Notes under the pieces: model-generated
What the model saw: the letters and a program-made list of their open reading frames with translations, nothing else
Databases searched by the model: none
Told to the model about the DNA's origin: nothing
Translations under genes and position numbers: made by a program
NCBI GenBank assembly: GCA_964559135.1
Contig: CAZLGG010000104.1
Location: forward strand, 1-13,812
DNA length: 13,812 bases
Direction: 5' to 3'
DNA from: DRQF01 sp964559135
GTDB taxonomy: Bacteria > Planctomycetota > GCA-002687715 > DRQF01
Shown: positions 12,357 through 13,812 of the stretch, piece after piece
How positions within the stretch are numbered: the stretch's first letter is position 1
Layout: each line of letters begins with the position of its first letter

Positions 12357-13812
12357 GTGATCCATCATGACCGCCGTTTTCGCTCGCGTCTTCACCGACG
12401 CATGTCCGTGCTCACCCTGTGTGCCATTCTGCTTCCCAGTGCGGCAGGGTGTATCGCTCTCTACCTCCATGCTCGTCAGGGGATACGCCAGCAGATCGCA
12501 CGTTCGGAGGAGGAGATCCGGGCCAAGGGCCGCGCCGAGGTCGAGTTCGCGAATCAGTCGTTCGAGAATGACTTGAAGGACCTCGTGGGCGTCCTCGCCC
12601 AGGCGACCGTGGATTCCTCGAAGAGTGGAGACTACTCCTCGCTCGAGAAGTTGGCCGATGCACTCAGAGCGTCCGACCGCGTCCGCGACTTGAGAATCGA
12701 CCTCGCTGACGGCTCTCACGCGGTCGAGCCCGAGACCGACATGCGAGAGGACGCCGACGAGACTCAGGGGGCGATCCTCTACGAGATCGACCGGGGTGGC
12801 GATGTCCTGGGATGGATTCGGCTCCTGCCCGATCGCAGTGCCATGTCGGCTCACCTGGCCGAGACCCAATTCGCCCTCGATCGCTCTTTGAAGGAGGCCT
12901 ATGAGCGGGCGACTTTGAGGGAGGAACAGTACCTTCTCTTCACGGTCCTCGTCTTCCTGGCCCTTGCCGGGTGCTCGATTTCGGCGTCGACGACCTTTCT
13001 GCGTCGCTACGTGATTCGGAGGTTGGGAAACCTTCTCGAGACGTGTCGACTCATGGCCGAGAGGGACTATCGCGCCCGTGCGGACGAGCAGGGCTCGGAC
13101 GAGATCAGTGAACTCGCCGCCTCGTTCAACTGGATGGCTCGGCAAGTCGGACAGACCCACGCGCGCCTGGAAGCCCAGGTGAGGGAGCGAACGGACGAAT
13201 TGCACCGGGCCAACGGGGATCTCCGCCTTGCTCTGGAGGAGGCCCGACAAGCCGCGAAGGCGAAAGGCGAGTTCCTGGCCGTGATGAGTCACGAACTCCG
13301 CACACCCCTCAACGGTGTTCTCGGATTCGCTCAACTCCTGGAGGGGACTTCTCTCGATGCCGAACAGAGGGAGTGCGTCGAGGAGATTCGTCACTCGGGC
13401 GGACTGCTGATCAACCTCATCAACGACATCCTCGACTTCACGAAGGCCGGCTCCGGAAAACTCGTCGTCGAGTCGGCGGAGCTCGATCTCGACGAAACGG
13501 TGGACCACGTCATCGGTGTCGTCCACGCGGACGCCGTCGCGAAGGATCTCGATCTGAGAGTGAGCATCGCCCCCGACGTGCCGCGGCGCGTGAAGGGGGA
13601 TCGCTTGAGGATTCAGCAAATCCTCCTGAATCTCGTGGGCAACGCCGTGAAATTCACTTCCTCCGGCAGCGTGGAGGTGAGCGTCGAGAATGACTCCAGC
13701 ATCCAGCCCGGAGACGATGGGAAGCGATGCCTCACGTTCTCGGTGCGAGACACGGGGCCCGGGATTCCCAAGGACAAGCAAGACGTCGTCTTCGAACCCT
13801 TCATGCAGGCCG
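12357..13812 (+). CDS. Membrane sensor histidine kinase, 3' end outside window
   Basis: An open frame from after the TGA at 12318 to the window end (485 codons from a GTG at 12357). A basic N-terminus (RRFRSRLHRR) precedes TM1 (about 17-38), then an extracytoplasmic sensor region of about 155 residues and TM2 (about 197-214). A HAMP linker follows (about 215-265), then a coiled-coil stretch. The HisKA H-box reads AVMSHELRTPLNG with phospho-acceptor His312. The HATPase has its N-box around Asn429 and G1 box DTGPGIP at 465-471, then FEPFMQA as the frame leaves the window. Kinases of this layout are often hybrids with receiver domains, which cannot be seen here. GTG keeps the positive N-terminus; ATG at 12402 would place TM1 at the very start. 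No strong Shine-Dalgarno for either. It is divergent from the pilin-like gene, with 148 bp between them. Signal unknown. Confidence 0.9.
   Translation, partial: MIHHDRRFRSRLHRRMSVLTLCAILLPSAAGCIALYLHARQGIRQQIARSEEEIRAKGRAEVEFANQSFENDLKDLVGVLAQATVDSSKSGDYSSLEKLADALRASDRVRDLRIDLADGSHAVEPETDMREDADETQGAILYEIDRGGDVLGWIRLLPDRSAMSAHLAETQFALDRSLKEAYERATLREEQYLLFTVLVFLALAGCSISASTTFLRRYVIRRLGNLLETCRLMAERDYRARADEQGSDEISELAASFNWMARQVGQTHARLEAQVRERTDELHRANGDLRLALEEARQAAKAKGEFLAVMSHELRTPLNGVLGFAQLLEGTSLDAEQRECVEEIRHSGGLLINLINDILDFTKAGSGKLVVESAELDLDETVDHVIGVVHADAVAKDLDLRVSIAPDVPRRVKGDRLRIQQILLNLVGNAVKFTSSGSVEVSVENDSSIQPGDDGKRCLTFSVRDTGPGIPKDKQDVVFEPFMQA

Noticed and set aside
12177..13781. Minus-strand open frame of 534 codons opposite the histidine kinase
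   Set aside because: It is antisense to a clear HAMP-HisKA-HATPase protein, shows no domain, and has the arginine- and histidine-rich composition of a shadow frame.
1..13812. CRISPR arrays, transposases, phage genes, toxin-antitoxin or defence genes
   Set aside because: No regularly spaced repeats, terminal inverted repeats or recognisable proteins of these classes were seen on either strand.

Overview
This 13.8 kb, GC-rich window is ordinary bacterial chromosome: tightly packed genes, overlapping start and stop codons, and no phage, transposon or CRISPR sequence that I can see. A lipobox signal peptide, a prepilin-type leader and a bacilliredoxin point to a Gram-negative-type bacterium outside the Proteobacteria. 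The EF-P tip sequence (PGNLRS) and the Asp-rich pilin-like protein recall Planctomycetota, other PVC phyla or Acidobacteriota. That placement is an impression from protein style, not a proof.

Layout. The 5' end of a bacilliredoxin gene (minus strand, cut by the window edge) diverges from a three-gene plus-strand operon at 307-3427. This operon encodes a CobW/COG0523 metal-chaperone GTPase, a membrane fatty acid desaturase and an agmatinase-type ureohydrolase, joined by 4-bp GTGA and ATGA overlaps. It converges, across a 15-bp gap with a long inverted repeat, on a minus-strand operon (8276 down to 3443). That operon encodes an M1 aminopeptidase lipoprotein, a DUF1611/DgcN-type protein and an enolase-superfamily epimerase (DgcA or L-Ala-D/L-Glu epimerase type). 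The last two also overlap by ATGA.

A 220-bp divergent region (8277-8496) carries a good sigma-70-like promoter with a 20-bp inverted repeat over its -35 box, and a strong leader hairpin. It precedes efp (elongation factor P), whose tip has Asn in place of the usual modified Lys. A self-contained tRNA-Pro(CGG) unit with its own promoter and terminator follows. Next come what looks like an eroded MoaD/ThiS-like gene on the minus strand, a large OPT-family oligopeptide transporter, and a convergent pilin-like protein. The window ends inside a divergent membrane histidine kinase with HAMP, HisKA and HATPase domains.

How they may work together. Several genes concern peptides and amino acids: an exported aminopeptidase, an OPT peptide importer, a D-glutamate or dipeptide epimerisation pair, and agmatinase. 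Together they would suit scavenging of peptides and cell-wall fragments. The best candidates for an underdescribed system are the aminopeptidase-DgcN-DgcA operon and the GTPase-desaturase-agmatinase operon, where a metal chaperone is translationally coupled to two metalloenzymes. Both readings are inferences from gene order and motifs.
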